Below are positions 1-13,528 of a stretch of DNA of 64,000 nt, piece after piece; position 1 is the first letter of the stretch, and every line of letters starts with the position of its first letter. Origin of the DNA: Scolanthus callimorphus (taxonomy: Eukaryota; Cnidaria; Anthozoa; Actiniaria; Edwardsiidae); assembly GCA_033964015.1 (NCBI GenBank), contig CM066913.1:24392790-24456789 (forward strand), written 5' to 3'. The notes below the pieces were generated by a model, which was not told where the DNA came from, did not search any database, and was given only the letters and a program-made list of their open reading frames with translations. The position numbers were made by a program, and so were the translations under genes.

Positions 1-114
1 ATGATCATGTGTACCTAGGGCAGATCCGCCCTGATCCGCCCGCGCTAAAACCCTTACTTTGTATACTACTTCTGCCTTCATCTGCCCTCCACTAGTCTGC
101 AATCAAGCTAGGGT

Positions 115-215
115 AGAACGAGGATCCGGACGAGAAAATGAGGACTCACAAAATGAGGAGGCGGACTGAGAAAATGGGACTCACAAAACGCGGACTGCGA
201 AAATGCGGACTCAAA
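115..215. repeat. degenerate minisatellite (GCGGACT-GAGAAAATG type)
   Basis: Short array of about six diverged units combining AAAATG with GGACTC or GGACTG, for example gcggactgagaaaatg. Unit length is roughly 15 to 17 bp. No coding potential seen. The first 114 bases hold nothing I recognise. Confidence 0.6.
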
Positions 216-578
216 ATAATATATATATATCTTAGAAATAAAAATTTTACGATTTTAGATTGAGTATAGAACCTCAGATAGTTTAAGGCATTGGTCAATG
301 CTTAGTTTTGCCCTAAGACTTAGAGGGGTAGTCAACTCTGTTTGAACATGCATTATTTACCGGGGGAGGGCCGTTTTTTTGTCAAAAAGAGCTCGAAAAA
401 AAATTGACCCTCCCCTTTAAAGTACCTTTAAAAATGTGGCCGTCCCCTATGTAGTCCTTAAAAAAAATGTGACCCTCCCCTCAATCTTTTTTTTTTAAGT
501 ATGAAATCATTGCTTCCTTTAGTAATTCTCCAGCCTGGATCTCGACTGCGGTCTATTATAACAATACAGTTTATGCTA

Positions 579-675
579 GCGGGCGTAAATATGTTTTTGG
601 CCTGGCTCATTTTAGCCCGAGCGCAGCGAGGGTTAAAACGAGCACTGAGAAAGGCCCAAAACACATTCACCCCCA
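579..675. repeat. small foldback (hairpin) element
   Basis: The arm at 579-622 (gcgggcgtaaatatg..., ...ttttagcccgagcg) pairs imperfectly with 627-675 (cgagggttaaaacg..., ...acacattcaccccc). Overlapping reading frames on both strands here are by-products of the inverted repeat. A related sequence (aagaacatc...tataactttggagagc) follows at about 677-717 and recurs near 36,850-37,015, so it is a dispersed repeat. Superfamily unknown. Confidence 0.55.
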
Positions 676-799
676 AGAACATCAACTACATTACTCTAAT
701 TATAACTTTGGAGAGCATAAAAGAGTCTAAACAAGTAGAAAAAGCGGGAATTTATGTCACCATCATAACGCCGATCGCGCGGGCAATAGTAATAGTACC

Positions 800-3700
800 G
801 CCACAATCGAAATCGAAATTTTCGCAAAATTGGCCGTGTTTGGGACTTATTATCGGACAAACTGGCATACATATTAGCACGCGTTTTACTTAGTGATCAT
901 TAACATGTATCTGTCTTTACGTACACTAAACTTGAAGTCATTTGAGTGTAATCTGGCTGATTTACAGCCATTCTTGAACGCGTGATATATGGGTCTTTTT
1001 AGCACTTCACATTGAAAAGTCAAATTTTCACCCAAATACCGTGTCTTCAAGAAATGCTGTAAGGCAGCGAGTTTTCACTCAACGTAGCTCAAACTAAGTG
1101 TAGTGAATAATAGATGATATTCATTGATCCATTTGTATCACCCGTTGCCAGGCGCTGTATCTATGGCAACAGACAAAGGCTCAAAGTTGAGAAAAAATGG
1201 TATTTTTATGTCGAAATGTTCGCAAAATTGGCCGTGTTTGGGACTTATTATCGAACAAACTGGCATACATATTAGCACGCGTTTTACTTAGGGATCATTT
1301 ACATGTATCCGTCTTTACGTACATTAAATTTGAAGTCATTGGAGTGTAATCTGGCTGATTTACAGCGATTCTCGAACGCATGATATATGGGTATTGTTAC
1401 CACTTCACATTGACAAGTCAAATTTTCACCCAAATACCGTGTCTTCAAGAAATGCTGTAAAGCAGCGAGTTTTCACTCAACGTAGCTCAAACTTAGTGTA
1501 GTGATCAACGAATGATAGTCATTGATCAATTTGTATCACCCGTTGCTAGGCGCTGTATCTATGGCAACAGACATAGACTCAAACTCGAGGAAACACGCTC
1601 TTTTTATTTCGAAATATTCGCAAAATTGGCTGTGTTTGGGACTAATTCTCGGACAAACTGGCATACATATGAGCATACATTTTACGTAGGGATCATTGGC
1701 ATGTATCGGTCTTTACGTACATTAAGTTTGATGTCACTTGAGTGTAATCTGATTGATTTACAGCCATTCTTGAAAGCATGACATATGGATCTTTTTAGCA
1801 CTTCACATTGAAAAGTCAAATTTTCACCCAAATACCGTGTCTTCAAGAAATGCTGTAAGGCAGCGAGTTTTCACTCAACGTAGCTCAAACTAAGTGCAGT
1901 GAATAATAAATGATATTCATTGATCCATTTGTATCACCCGTTGCCAGGCGCTGTATCTATAGCAAGAGACAAAGGCTCAAAGTTGAGAAAAAATGGTATT
2001 TTTATGTCGAAATGTTCGCAAATTTGGCCGTGTTTGGGACTTATTATCGGACAAGCTATCATACATATTAGCACGCGTTTTACTTAGAGATCATTGACAT
2101 GTATCCGTCTTTACGTACACTAAAGTTGAAGTCATTTGAGTGTAATCTGGCTGATATACAGCCATTCTTGAACGCATGATATATGGGTCTTTTTAGCACT
2201 TCACATTGAAAAGTCAAATTTTCACCCAAATACCGTGTCTTCAAGAAATGCTGTAAGGCAGCGAGTTTTCACTCAACGTAGCTCAAACTAAGTGTAGTGA
2301 ATAATAAATGATATTCATTTATCCATTTGTATCACCTGTTGCCTGGCGCTGTATCTATGGCAACAGACAACTGCTCAAAGTTGAGAAAAAATGGTATTTT
2401 TATGTCGAAATTTTCGCAAAATTGGCCGTGTTTGGGACTTATTATCGGACAAACTGGCATACATATTACCACGCGTTTTGCTTCGGGATCATTGACATGT
2501 ATCCGTGTTTACGTACACTAAATTTGAAGTCATTTGAGTGTAATCTGGCTGATTTACAGCCATTCTTGAACGCATGATATATGGGTCTTGTTACCACTCA
2601 CATTGACAAGTCAAATGTTCACCCAAATACCGTGTCTTCAAGAAATGCTGTAAAGCAGCGAGTTTTCACTCAACGTAGCTTAAACGTAGTGTAGTGATCA
2701 ACGAATGATAGTCATTGATCAATTTGTATCACCCGTTGCTAGGCGCAGTATCTATGGCAACAACAGGCAGAGACTCAAACTCGAGGAAACACGCTCTTTT
2801 TATTTCGAAATATTCGCAAAATTGGCCGTGTTTGGGACTAATTCTCGGACAAACAGGCATACATATGAGCATACATTTTACGTAGGGATCATTAGCATAT
2901 ATCGGTCTTTACGTACATTAAGTTTGATTTCATTTGAGTGTAATCTGATTGATTTACAGCCATTCTTGAAAGCATGACATATGGGTCTTTTTAGCACTTC
3001 ACATTGAAAAGTCAAATTTTCACCCAAATACCGTGTCTTCAAGAAATGCTGTAAGGCGGCGAGTTTTCACTCAACGTAGCTCAAACTAAGTGTAGTGGAT
3101 AATAAATGATATTCATTTATCCATTTGTATCACCCGTTGCCAGGCGCTGTATCTATGGCAACAGACAAAGGCTCAAAGTTGAGAAAAAATGGTATTTTTA
3201 TGTCGAAATTTTCGCAAAATTGGCCGTGTTTGGGACTTATTATCGGACAAACTGGCATACATATTAGCATGCATTTTACTTAGGGATCATTGACATGTAT
3301 CCGTCTTTACGTACACAAAATTTGAAGTGATTTGAGTGTAATCTGGCTGATTTACAGCCATTCTTGAAAGCATGACATATGGTTCTTTTTAGCACTTCAC
3401 ATTGAAAAGTCAAATTTTTACCCAAATACCGTGTCTTCAAGAAATGCTGTAAGGCAGCGAGTTTTCACTCAACGTAGCTCAAACTAAGTGTAGTGAATAA
3501 TAAATGATATTCATTGATCCATTTGTATCACCCGTTGCCAGGCGCTGTATCTATGGCAACAGACACAGGCTCAAAGTTGAGAAAAAATGGTATTTTTATG
3601 TCGAAATGTTCGCAAAATTGGCCGTGTTTGGGACTTATTATCGGACAAGCTATCATACATATTAGCACGCGTTTTACTTAGAGATCATTGACATGTATCC

Positions 3701-6110
3701 GTCTTTACGTACACTAAAGTTGAAGTAATTTGAGTGTAATCTGGCTGATATACAGCCATTCTTGAACGCATGATATATGGGTCTGTTTAGCACTTCACAT
3801 TGAAAAGTCAAATTTTCACCCAAATACCGTGTCTTCAAGAAATGCTGTAAAGCAGCGAGTTTTCACTCAACGTAGCTCAAACTAAGTGTAGTGAATAATA
3901 AATGATATTCATTTATCCATTTGTATCACCTGTTGCCTGGCGCTGTATCTATGGCAACAGACACAGGCTCAAAGTTGAGAAAAAATGGTATTTTTATGTC
4001 GAAATGTTCGCAAAATTGGCCGTGTTTGGGACTTATTATCGGACAAGCTATCATACATATTAGCACGCGTTTTACTTAGAGATCATTGACATGTATCCGT
4101 CTTTACGTACACTAAAGTTGAAGTCATTTGAGTGTAATCTGGCTGATATACAGCCATTCTTGAACGCATGATATATGGGTCTTTTTAGCACTTCACATTG
4201 AAAAGTCAAATTTTCACCCAAATACCGTGTCTTCAAGAAATGCTGTAAGGCAGCGAGTTTTCACTCAACGTAGCTCAAACTAAGTGTAGTGAATAATAAA
4301 TGATATTCATTTATCCATTTGTATCACCTGTTGCCTGGCGCTGTATCTATGGCAACAGACAACTGCTCAAAGTTGAGAAAAAATGGTATTTTTATGTCGA
4401 AATTTTCGCAAAATTGGCCGTGTTTGGGACTTATTATCGGACAAACTAGCATACATATTACCACGCGTTTTGCTTAGGGATCATTGACATGTATCCGTGT
4501 TTACGTACACTAAATTTGAAGTCATTTGAGTGTAATCTGGCTGATTTACAGCCATTCTTGAACGCATGATATATGGGTCTTGTTACCACTTCACATTGAC
4601 AAGTCAAATGTTCACCCAAATACCGTGTCTTCAAGAAATGCTGTAAAGCAGCGAGTTTTCATTCAACGTAGCTTAAACGTAGTGTAGTGATCAACGAATG
4701 ATAGTCATTGATCAATTTGTATCACCCGTTGCTAGGCGCTGTATCTATGGCAACAACAGGCAGAGACTCAAACTCGAGGAAACACGCTCTTTTTATTTCG
4801 AAATATTCGCAAAATTGGCCGTGTTTGGGACTAATTCTCGGACAAACAGGCATACATATGAGCATACATTTTACGTAGGGATCATTAGCATATATCGGTC
4901 TTTACGTACATTAAGTTTGATTTCATTTGAGTGTAATCTGATTGATTTACAGCCATTCTTGAAAGCATGACATATGGGTCTTTTTAGCACTTCACATTGA
5001 AAAGTCAAATTTTCACCCAAATACCGTGTCTTCAAGAAATGCTGTAAGGCGGCGAGTTTTCACTCAACGTAGCTCAAACTAAGTGTAGTGGATAATAAAT
5101 GATATTCATTTATCCATTTGTATCACCCGTTGCCAGGCGCTGTATCTATGGCAACAGACAAAGGCTCAAAGTTGAGAAAAAATGGTATTTTTATGTCGAA
5201 ATTTTCGCAAGATTGGCCGTGTTTGGGACTTATTATCGGACAAACTGGCATACATATTAGCATGCATTTTACTTAGGGATCATTGACATGTATCCGTCTT
5301 TACGTACACAAAATTTGAAGTGATTTGAGTGTAATCTGGCTGATTTACAGCCATTCTTGAAAGCATGACATATGGTTCTTTTTAGCACTTCACATTGAAA
5401 AGTCAAATTTTCACCCAAATACCGTGTCTTCAAGAAATGCTGTAAGGCAGCGAGTTTTCACTCAACGTAGCTCAAACTAAGTGTAGTGAATAATAAATGA
5501 TATTCATTGATCCATTTGTATCACCCGTTGCCAGGCGCTGTATCTATGGCAACAGACACAGGCTCAAAGTTGAGAAAAAATGGTATTTTTATGTCGAAAT
5601 GTTCGCAAAATTGGCCGTGTTTGGGACTTATTATCGGACAAACTGGCATACATATTAGCACGCATCATTGACATGTATCTGTCAAATTTTCACCCCAAAA
5701 CCGTGTCTTCAAGAAATGCTGTAAGGCAGCGAGTTTTCACTCAACGTGGCTCAAACTAAGTGTAATGATCAACGAATAATAGTCATTGATCAATGTGTAT
5801 CACCTGTTGCTACGCGCTTTATCTATGGCAACAGACAGAGACTCAAAGTCGAGGAAACATGCTCTTTTTATTTCCAAATTTTCGCAAAATTAGCCGTGTT
5901 TGGGACTAATTTTCGGACATACTGGCATACATATGAGCATGCATTTTATTTAGTGATCATTGGCAGGTATCAGTCTGTACGTACACTAAAGTTGATGGCA
6001 TTTCTGTGTAATCTGACTGATTTACAGCCATTCTTCTTCACATTGGCAAGTCAAATTTTTACCAACTTTTATGGAATTTCGATAAAATCTGGCTGATTTA
6101 TGGCCCATTA
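800..6110. repeat. ~398-bp tandem satellite with higher-order structure
   Basis: About 13 monomers. The GTTGCC (or GTTGCT) landmark falls at 1144, 1542, 1940, 2338, 2735, 3136, 3534, 3932, 4330, 4729, 5129, 5527 and 5806, so the spacing is 397-401 bp until a truncated last unit (279 bp). Variants exist: monomers at 1542, 2735, 4729 and 5806 carry gatcaacgaat-atagtcattgatcaat and GTTGCT or a diverged form. The block starting at 2338 is nearly repeated from 4330, giving a five-monomer period of about 1,993 bp. Each monomer has an inverted pair GTTGCCA ... TGGCAAC with about 13-15 bases between. Reading frames of about 90 codons recur per monomer but lack any recognisable domain, so I treat them as by-products. 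Confidence 0.93.
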
Positions 6111-6159
6111 TTGGAAGCACGATTTTTGGGGACCTTCATAGGACCTTTATTAGTATAAA

Positions 6160-9100
6160 TACGAACACAGACGAACACAAATGAACTTAGATGAAAGCAG
6201 ATGAACCCCGATGAAGGCAGATGAACACAGACGAACACTAGATGAACTCAGATGAAGGCAGATAACTCAGATGAAGGCAGATGAACACAGATGAAGGATG
6301 ATGAACAAAGATGAAGGCAGATGAACACAGATGAAGGTAGATGAACGCAGATGAAGGCAGATGAAGACAGATGAAGGCAGATGAAGACAGATGAACCCAG
6401 ATGAAGGCAGATAAACCCAGATGAAGGCATATGAACCTAGATGAAGGCAGATGAACACAGATGAAGGCAGATGAACTCAGATGAAGGCAGATGAACCCAG
6501 ATGAAGGCAGATGAACCCAGATGAAGGCAGATGAACCCAGATGAAGGCAGATGAACCCAGATGAAGGCAGATGAACTCAGATGAAGGCAGATGAACCCAG
6601 ATGAAGGCAGATGAACCCAGATGAAGGCAGATGAACCCAGATGAAGGCAGATGATCCCAGATGAAGGTAGATGAACCCAGATGAAGGAAGATGAATTCAG
6701 ATGAAGTCAGATGAAGGCGGAACCCAGATGAACTCAGATGAACCCAGATGAACCCAGATGAAGGCATATGAACCCAGATGAACTCAGATGAACCCAGATG
6801 AAGGCAGATAAAGGCGGATGAACCCAGATGAAGGCAAATGAACGTAGATGAAGGCAGATGAAGGCGGATGAACCAAGATGAAGGCAAATGAACGCAGATG
6901 AAGACAGATGAAGGCAGATGAACCCAGATGAAGGCAGATGAACCCAGATGAAGGCAGATGAACCCAGATGAAGGCTGATGAACCCAGATGAAGACTGATT
7001 AACCCAGATGAAGGCTGATGAACCCAGATGAAGGCAGATGAACCCAGATGAACCCAGATGAAGGCAGATGAACCCAGATGAAGGCAGATGAACCCAGATG
7101 AAGGCAGATGAACCCAGATGAAGGCAGATGAGCCCAGATGAAGGCAGATGAAGGCAGATGAACTCAGATGGAGGCAGATGAACACAGATGAAGGCAGATG
7201 AACACAGATGAAGGCAGATGAACACAGATGAAGGCAGATGAACCCAGATGAAGGCAGATGAACCCAGATGAAGGCAGATGAACCGAGATGAAGGCAGATC
7301 AACCCAGATGTAGGCAGATGAACCCAGATGAATCCAGATGAACTCAGATGAACCCAGATGAAGGCAGATGAAGGCGGATGAACCCAGATGAAGGCAAATG
7401 ATTGTAGATAAAGGCAGATGAAGACGGATGAACCAAGATGAAGGCAAATGAACGCAGATGAAGACAGATGAAGGCAGATGAACCCAGATGAAGGCAGATG
7501 AACCCAGATGAAGGCAGATGAACCCAGATGAAAGCAGATGAACCCAGATGAAGGCTGATGAACCCAGATGAAGGAAGATGAACCCAGATGAAGGCTGATG
7601 AACCCAGATGAAGGCAGATGAACCCAGATGAAGGCAGATGAACCCAGATGAAGGTTGATGAAGGCAGATGAACCTAGATGAAAGCAGATGAACCCAGATG
7701 AACCCAGATGAACTCAGATGAACCCAAATGAAGTCAGATGAAGGCGGATGACCCCAGATGAAGGCAAATGAACGTAGATGAAGGCCGATGAAGACGGATG
7801 AACCAAGATGAAGGCAAATGAACGCAGATGAAGACAGATGAAGGCAGATGAAGGCAGATGAACCCAGATGAAGGCAGATGAACCCAGATGAAGGCAGATG
7901 AACCCAGATGAAAGCAGATGAACCCAGATGAAGGCTGATGAACCCAGATGAAGGCAGATGAACCCAGATGAAGGCAGATGATCCCAGATGAAGGTAGATG
8001 AACCCAGATGAAGGAAGATGAATTCAGATGAAGTCAGATGAAGGCGGAACCCAGATGAACTCAGATGAACCCAGATGAACCCAGATGAAGGCATATGAAC
8101 CCAGATGAACTCAGATGAACCCAGATGAAGGCAGATAAAGGCGGATGAACCCAGATGAAGGCAAATGAACGTAGATGAAGGCAGATGAAGGCGGATGAAC
8201 CAAGATGAAGGCAAATGAACGCAGATGAAGACAGATGAAGGCAGATGAACCCAGATGAAGGCAGATGAACCCAGATGAAGGCAGATGAACCCAGATGAAG
8301 GCTGATGAACCCAGATGAAGACTGATTAACCCAGATGAAGGCTGATGAACCCAGATGAAGGCAGATGAACCAGATGAACCCAGATGAAGGCAGATGAACC
8401 CAGATGAAGGCAGATGAACCCAGATGAAGGCAGATGAACCCAGATGAAGGCAGATGAGCCCAGATGAAGGCAGATGAAGGCAGATGAACTCAGATGGAGG
8501 CAGATGAACACAGATGAAGGCAGATGAACACAGATGAAGGCAGATGAACACAGATGAAGGCAGATGAACCCAGATGAAGGCAGATGAACCCAGATGAAGG
8601 CAGATGAACCCAGATGAAGGCAGATCAACCCAGATGAAGGCAGATGAACCCAGATGAATCCAGATGAACTCAGATGAACCCAGATGAAGGCAGATGAAGG
8701 CGGATGAACCCAGATGAAGGCAAATGATTGTAGATAAAGGCAGATGAAGACGGATGAACCAAGATGAAGGCAAATGAACGCAGATGAAGACAGATGAAGG
8801 CAGATGAACCCAGATGAAGGCAGATGAACCCAGATGAAGGCAGATGAACCCAGATGAAAGCAGATGAACCCAGATGAAGGCTGATGAACCCAGATGAAGG
8901 AAGATGAACCCAGATGAAGGCTGATGAACCCAGATGAAGGCAGATGAACCCAGATGAAGGCAGATGAACCCAGATGAAGGTTGATGAAGGCAGATGAACC
9001 TAGATGAAAGCAGATGAACCCAGATGAACCCAGATGAACTCAGATGAACCCAAATGAAGTCAGATGAAGGCGGATGACCCCAGATGAAGGCAAATGAACG

Positions 9101-11925
9101 TAGATGAAGGCCGATGAAGACGGATGAACCAAGATGAAGGCAAATGAACGCAGATGAAGACAGATGAAGGCAGATGAAGGCAGATGAACCCAGATGAAGG
9201 CAGATGAACCCAGATGAAGGCAGATGAACCCAGATGAAAGCAGATGAACCCAGATGAAGGCTGATGAACCCAGATGAAGGCAGATGAACCCAGATGAAGG
9301 CAGATGATCCCAGATGAAGGTAGATGAACCCAGATGAAGGAAGATGAATTCAGATGAAGTCAGATGAAGGCGGAACCCAGATGAACTCAGATGAACCCAG
9401 ATGAACCCAGATGAAGGCATATGAACCCAGATGAACTCAGATGAACCCAGATGAAGGCAGATAAAGGCGGATGAACCCAGATGAAGGCAAATGAACGTAG
9501 ATGAAGGCAGATGAAGGCGGATGAACCAAGATGAAGGCAAATGAACGCAGATGAAGACAGATGAAGGCAGATGAACCCAGATGAAGGCAGATGAACCCAG
9601 ATGAAGGCAGATGAACCCAGATGAAGGCTGATGAACCCAGATGAAGACTGATTAACCCAGATGAAGGCTGATGAACCCAGATGAAGGCAGATGAACCCAG
9701 ATGAACCCAGATGAAGGCAGATGAACCCAGATGAAGGCAGATGAACCCAGATGAAGGCAGATGAACCCAGATGAAGGCAGATGAGCCCAGATGAAGGCAG
9801 ATGAAGGCAGATGAACTCAGATGGAGGCAGATGAACACAGATGAAGGCAGATGAACACAGATGAAGGCAGATGAACACAGATGAAGGCAGATGAACCCAG
9901 ATGAAGGCAGATGAACCCAGATGAAGGCAGATGAACCCAGATGAAGGCAGATCAACCCAGATGAAGGCAGATGAACCCAGATGAATCCAGATGAACTCAG
10001 ATGAACCCAGATGAAGGCAGATGAAGGCGGATGAACCCAGATGAAGGCAAATGATTGTAGATAAAGGCAGATGAAGACGGATGAACCAAGATGAAGGCAA
10101 ATGAACGCAGATGAAGACAGATGAAGGCAGATGAACCCAGATGAAGGCAGATGAACCCAGATGAAGGCAGATGAACCCAGATGAAAGCAGATGAACCCAG
10201 ATGAAGGCTGATGAACCCAGATGAAGGAAGATGAACCCAGATGAAGGCTGATGAACCCAGATGAAGGCAGATGAACCCAGATGAAGGCAGATGAACCCAG
10301 ATGAAGGTTGATGAAGGCAGATGAACCTAGATGAAAGCAGATGAACCCAGATGAACCCAGATGAACTCAGATGAACCCAAATGAAGTCAGATGAAGGCGG
10401 ATGACCCCAGATGAAGGCAAATGAACGTAGATGAAGGCCGATGAAGACGGATGAACCAAGATGAAGGCAAATGAACGCAGATGAAGACAGATGAAGGCAG
10501 ATGAAGGCAGATGAACCCAGATGAAGGCAGATGAACCCAGATGAAGGCAGATGAACCCAGATGAAAGCAGATGAACCCAGATGAAGGCTGATGAACCCAG
10601 ATGAAGGCAGATGAACCCAGATGAAGGCTGATGAACCCAGTTGAAGGCAGATGAACCCAGATGAAGGCTGATGAAGGCAGATGAACCCAGATGAAGGCAG
10701 ATGAACCCAGATGAAGGCAGATCAACCCAGATGAAAGCAGATGAACCCAGATGAAGGCTGATGAACCCAGATGAAGGCAGATGAACCCAGATGAAGGCTG
10801 ATGAACCCAGTTGAAGGCAGATGAACCCAGATGAAGGCAGATGAAGGCTGATGAAGGCAGATGAACCTAGATGAAGGCAGATGAACCCAGATGAAGGCAG
10901 ATGAACCCAGATGAAGGCAGATGAACCCAGATGAAGGCAGATGAACCCAGATGAAAGCAGATGAACCCAGATGAAGGCTGATGAACCCAGATGAAGGCTG
11001 ATGAACCCAGATGAAGGCAGATGAACCCAGATGAACCCAGATGAAGGCTGATGAAGGCAGATGAACCTAGATGAAGGCAGATGAACCCAGATGAAGGCAG
11101 ATGAACCCAGATGAAGGCAGATGAAAACAGATGAAGGCAGATGAACCCAGATGAAGGCAGATGAACCCAGATGAGGGCAGATGAACCCAGATGAAGGCAG
11201 ATGAACCCAGATGAGGGCAGATGAACCCAGATGAAGGCAGATGAACTCAGATGACGGCAGATGAACCCAGATGAAGGCAGATGAACCTAGATGAAGGCAG
11301 ATGAACCCAGATGAAGGCAAATGAATGCAGATGAAGGCAGATGAACCCAGATGAAGGCAGATGAAGGCAGATGAACCCAGATGAAGGCAAATGAAGGCAG
11401 ATGAACCCAGATGAAGGCAGATGAACCCAGATGAAGGCAAATGAATGCAGATGAAGGCAAATGAATGCAGATGAAGGCAAATGAATGCAGATGAAGGCAG
11501 ATGAAGACAGATGAACCCAGATGAAGGCAGATGAACCCAGATGAAGGCAAATGAACGCAGAGGAAGGCAGATGAACCCAGATGAAGGCAAATGAATGCAG
11601 ATGAAGGCAGATGAACCCAGATGAAGGCAGTTGAACCCAGATGAAGGCAGATGAACCCAGATGAAGGCAAATGAATGCAGATGAAGGCAGATGAACCCAG
11701 ATGAAGGCAGATGAACCCAGATGAAGGCAGATGAACCTAGATGAAGGCAAATGAATGCAGATGAAGGCAGATGAAGACAGATGAAGGCAGATGAAGACAG
11801 ATGAAGGCAGATGAACCCAGATGAAGGTAGATGAACCCAGATGAAGGCAAATGAACGCAGAGGAAGGCAGATGAAGACGGATGAACCCAGATGAATGTAG
11901 ATGAGCCCAAATGAAGGTAGAGCGA
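6160..11925. repeat. 10/20-bp minisatellite, ~5.8 kb
   Basis: Tandem alternation of AGATGAACCC and AGATGAAGGC, with variants such as AGATGAACAC and AAATGAACGC. A ~1,327-bp block is repeated: the marker aaggcggaac occurs at about 6714, 8041 and 9368, and aagactgatt at 6991, 8318 and 9644. From about 10,620 the array is more homogeneous. The minus strand is open in all three frames because the unit has no stop on that strand and 10 is not a multiple of 3; the plus strand meets TGA constantly. The long minus-strand frames (up to 559 codons at 10,367-12,046) all read the same 20-residue repeat and are not credible genes. Each unit also contains a CAGATG E-box sequence. Confidence 0.96.
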
Positions 11926-12239
11926 GGTGGTGACTAGAATGGTTAGGTTTTAGTGTGAGTTTTGTCGTGAGCATTCCTCTATTTAGCAATGACCGTTGAA
12001 ACGACCTCGAATAAAATCGTGTTATGCAAATCGCGCCCGGCTGCAAATCTCGTCCTTTCGTAGCGAATCATTCTTCGTAGCGAATATGTTGCTGCTCCTA
12101 ACGTCGCAGCAATGATTGCAAAATATATCTTTTAAAGCCATTATCCTGTAATTTGTCGCCAAATTATATCATCCGCGATCGGTATAGTTTATCGTAGTAC
12201 AACAGTAAATTACATCATCCGCGATATAGCTTATCGTAA

Positions 12240-12755
12240 GGGACTGTTCGTTAATTACGTCGCAGGGGGGGCTGGTGGTTTTATAGGGGGGGTAGATTTT
12301 GCAGAACGTTGAAAAGTTTGGGGGTAAATTTTTAGAACACGCGAAACTTTTGGGGGGTGCATTTCAGTGTCATGCAAATTTTCAACAGACTAGGACTGAG
12401 ATTGAGTGCAATTGCGTGAAACGCAGACCACTGTATAAATCCGGAGTGTCCTAAGCCAACTAAAGCTTTCCTACTAAAGGTTTCTGTCGAACTTCTCCTC
12501 TCTTTTCTTGCCAGTTACAGCTTGTTCTACCGGTACATCCTCTTCAACAATCGTACTTAGTTTAGACGCCATCTTGATGCTTACATTGTAGCTTAGTCAA
12601 TTAGCGCGCAGGGGGAGGGGGGTAAAATTTCAAATAGCCGTTTTTTGAAGGGGGTAGAAATTGAAACTAATTTTTTGTACGGGGGTAAGTTTTCACAAAA
12701 CCTACGAGCAGAAAAAACCACCAGCCCCCCTGCGACGTAATTAACGAACAGTCCC
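12240..12755. mobile_element. PIF/Harbinger-type MITE, TAA target duplication
   Basis: Termini are GGGACTGTTCGTTAATTACG at the left and its reverse complement at the right. The inverted repeat runs about 41 bp with a one-base difference in a G run (7 versus 6). The flanks are TAA (12,237-12,239) and TAA (12,756-12,758), a 3-bp duplication as expected for PIF/Harbinger. The inside is G-rich with no ORF of note. The left flank has two copies of an atcatccgcgat...tatcgta sequence at about 12,168-12,238. Assignment rests on TSD size and TIR start; no transposase is present. Confidence 0.82.
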
Positions 12756-12759
12756 TAAG

Positions 12760-13500
12760 CCTGAACAGTAATTAATCAGCATACGTTAAATGATTGAAGC
12801 TACATACAAGTAAGCAGATTGTTAGTATTTAAAGCAAACTGAGCCGAAATGTTTAATTGACCTATGCGTAAACCCGAAAGTCGTTCGATTCCCGTCTCTG
12901 GTAATGAATCCTCCATGGGATTGCGTGACAAACAAAGGCCGCCTAGATAAATCACCAAATAACTACCACTTGCATTCGTCAAATTTTCACTCAATTCTAT
13001 AAAAAGAGTTCACGCAGTTATGCGTCTAGTTTTTAGAAAAAAGTGGACCGTACCTTTTCCGATAATTTTTTTGAAAGAGAAAATCCGAATAAGGTCGTGT
13101 TTCTTGAATTTCAGAAGGGACAAATATGGAAAATTTGCTATTTTCTGGGATCAGGAATGAAAGTCAAGTGGAAAGTAGAATTGCCCGTTTGTGAGACGGA
13201 TTCTTTACCTTCTTATCAACCTTCAATCGCCTTTTATTGTTAGAAACAGCAAAAATCAGCAAATCGGAATGTCGAAGAAAGCGCTCTGTGTGTTGGAAAG
13301 ATTTGCGCCCACCGAATCCGGCACACAACGCGTTCTCCGTTACCTGACACGCACAGCGATGAGTACGAATCCGCGGAAGAGAGTGATTTATTCGGCGCAC
13401 AAAACTAAAAAAAACACCCGTAAGGTCACGCAAGACTGTCGACAACAGTCGAGTGATATGATTGACAGCTTCGAATCGCTGTATTAGGCTGCATTCATTA
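12760..13500. other. no gene recognised
   Basis: Several small open frames on both strands (for example 13,191-13,487 plus and 13,164-13,445 minus) overlap each other and show no domain, splice support or repeat relation. A GTTCGATTCCC string at 12,883-12,893 resembles a tRNA B-box, but no matching A-box is convincing. Confidence 0.5.
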
Positions 13501-13511
13501 TGTATACTACA

Positions 13512-13528
13512 GGGGGGGGGGGGGGGGG
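13512..13528. repeat. poly-G tract (17 G)
   Basis: Uninterrupted run of 17 G. The flanks to about 13,950 hold no convincing gene. Confidence 0.95.

Noticed and set aside
1512..4970. Recurrent ~90-codon frames in the satellite (1512, 2308, 2705, 4698)
   Set aside because: They repeat with the monomer, start inside the repeat and contain no domain.
10367..12046. 559-codon minus-strand open frame starting MQPGAICITRFYSR
   Set aside because: All but the first ~45 codons is the 10-bp minisatellite read through; the same peptide appears in every frame, so openness carries no coding evidence.
12870..12905. tRNA-like B-box (gttcgattccc)
   Set aside because: No A-box at the right distance and no closing acceptor stem.
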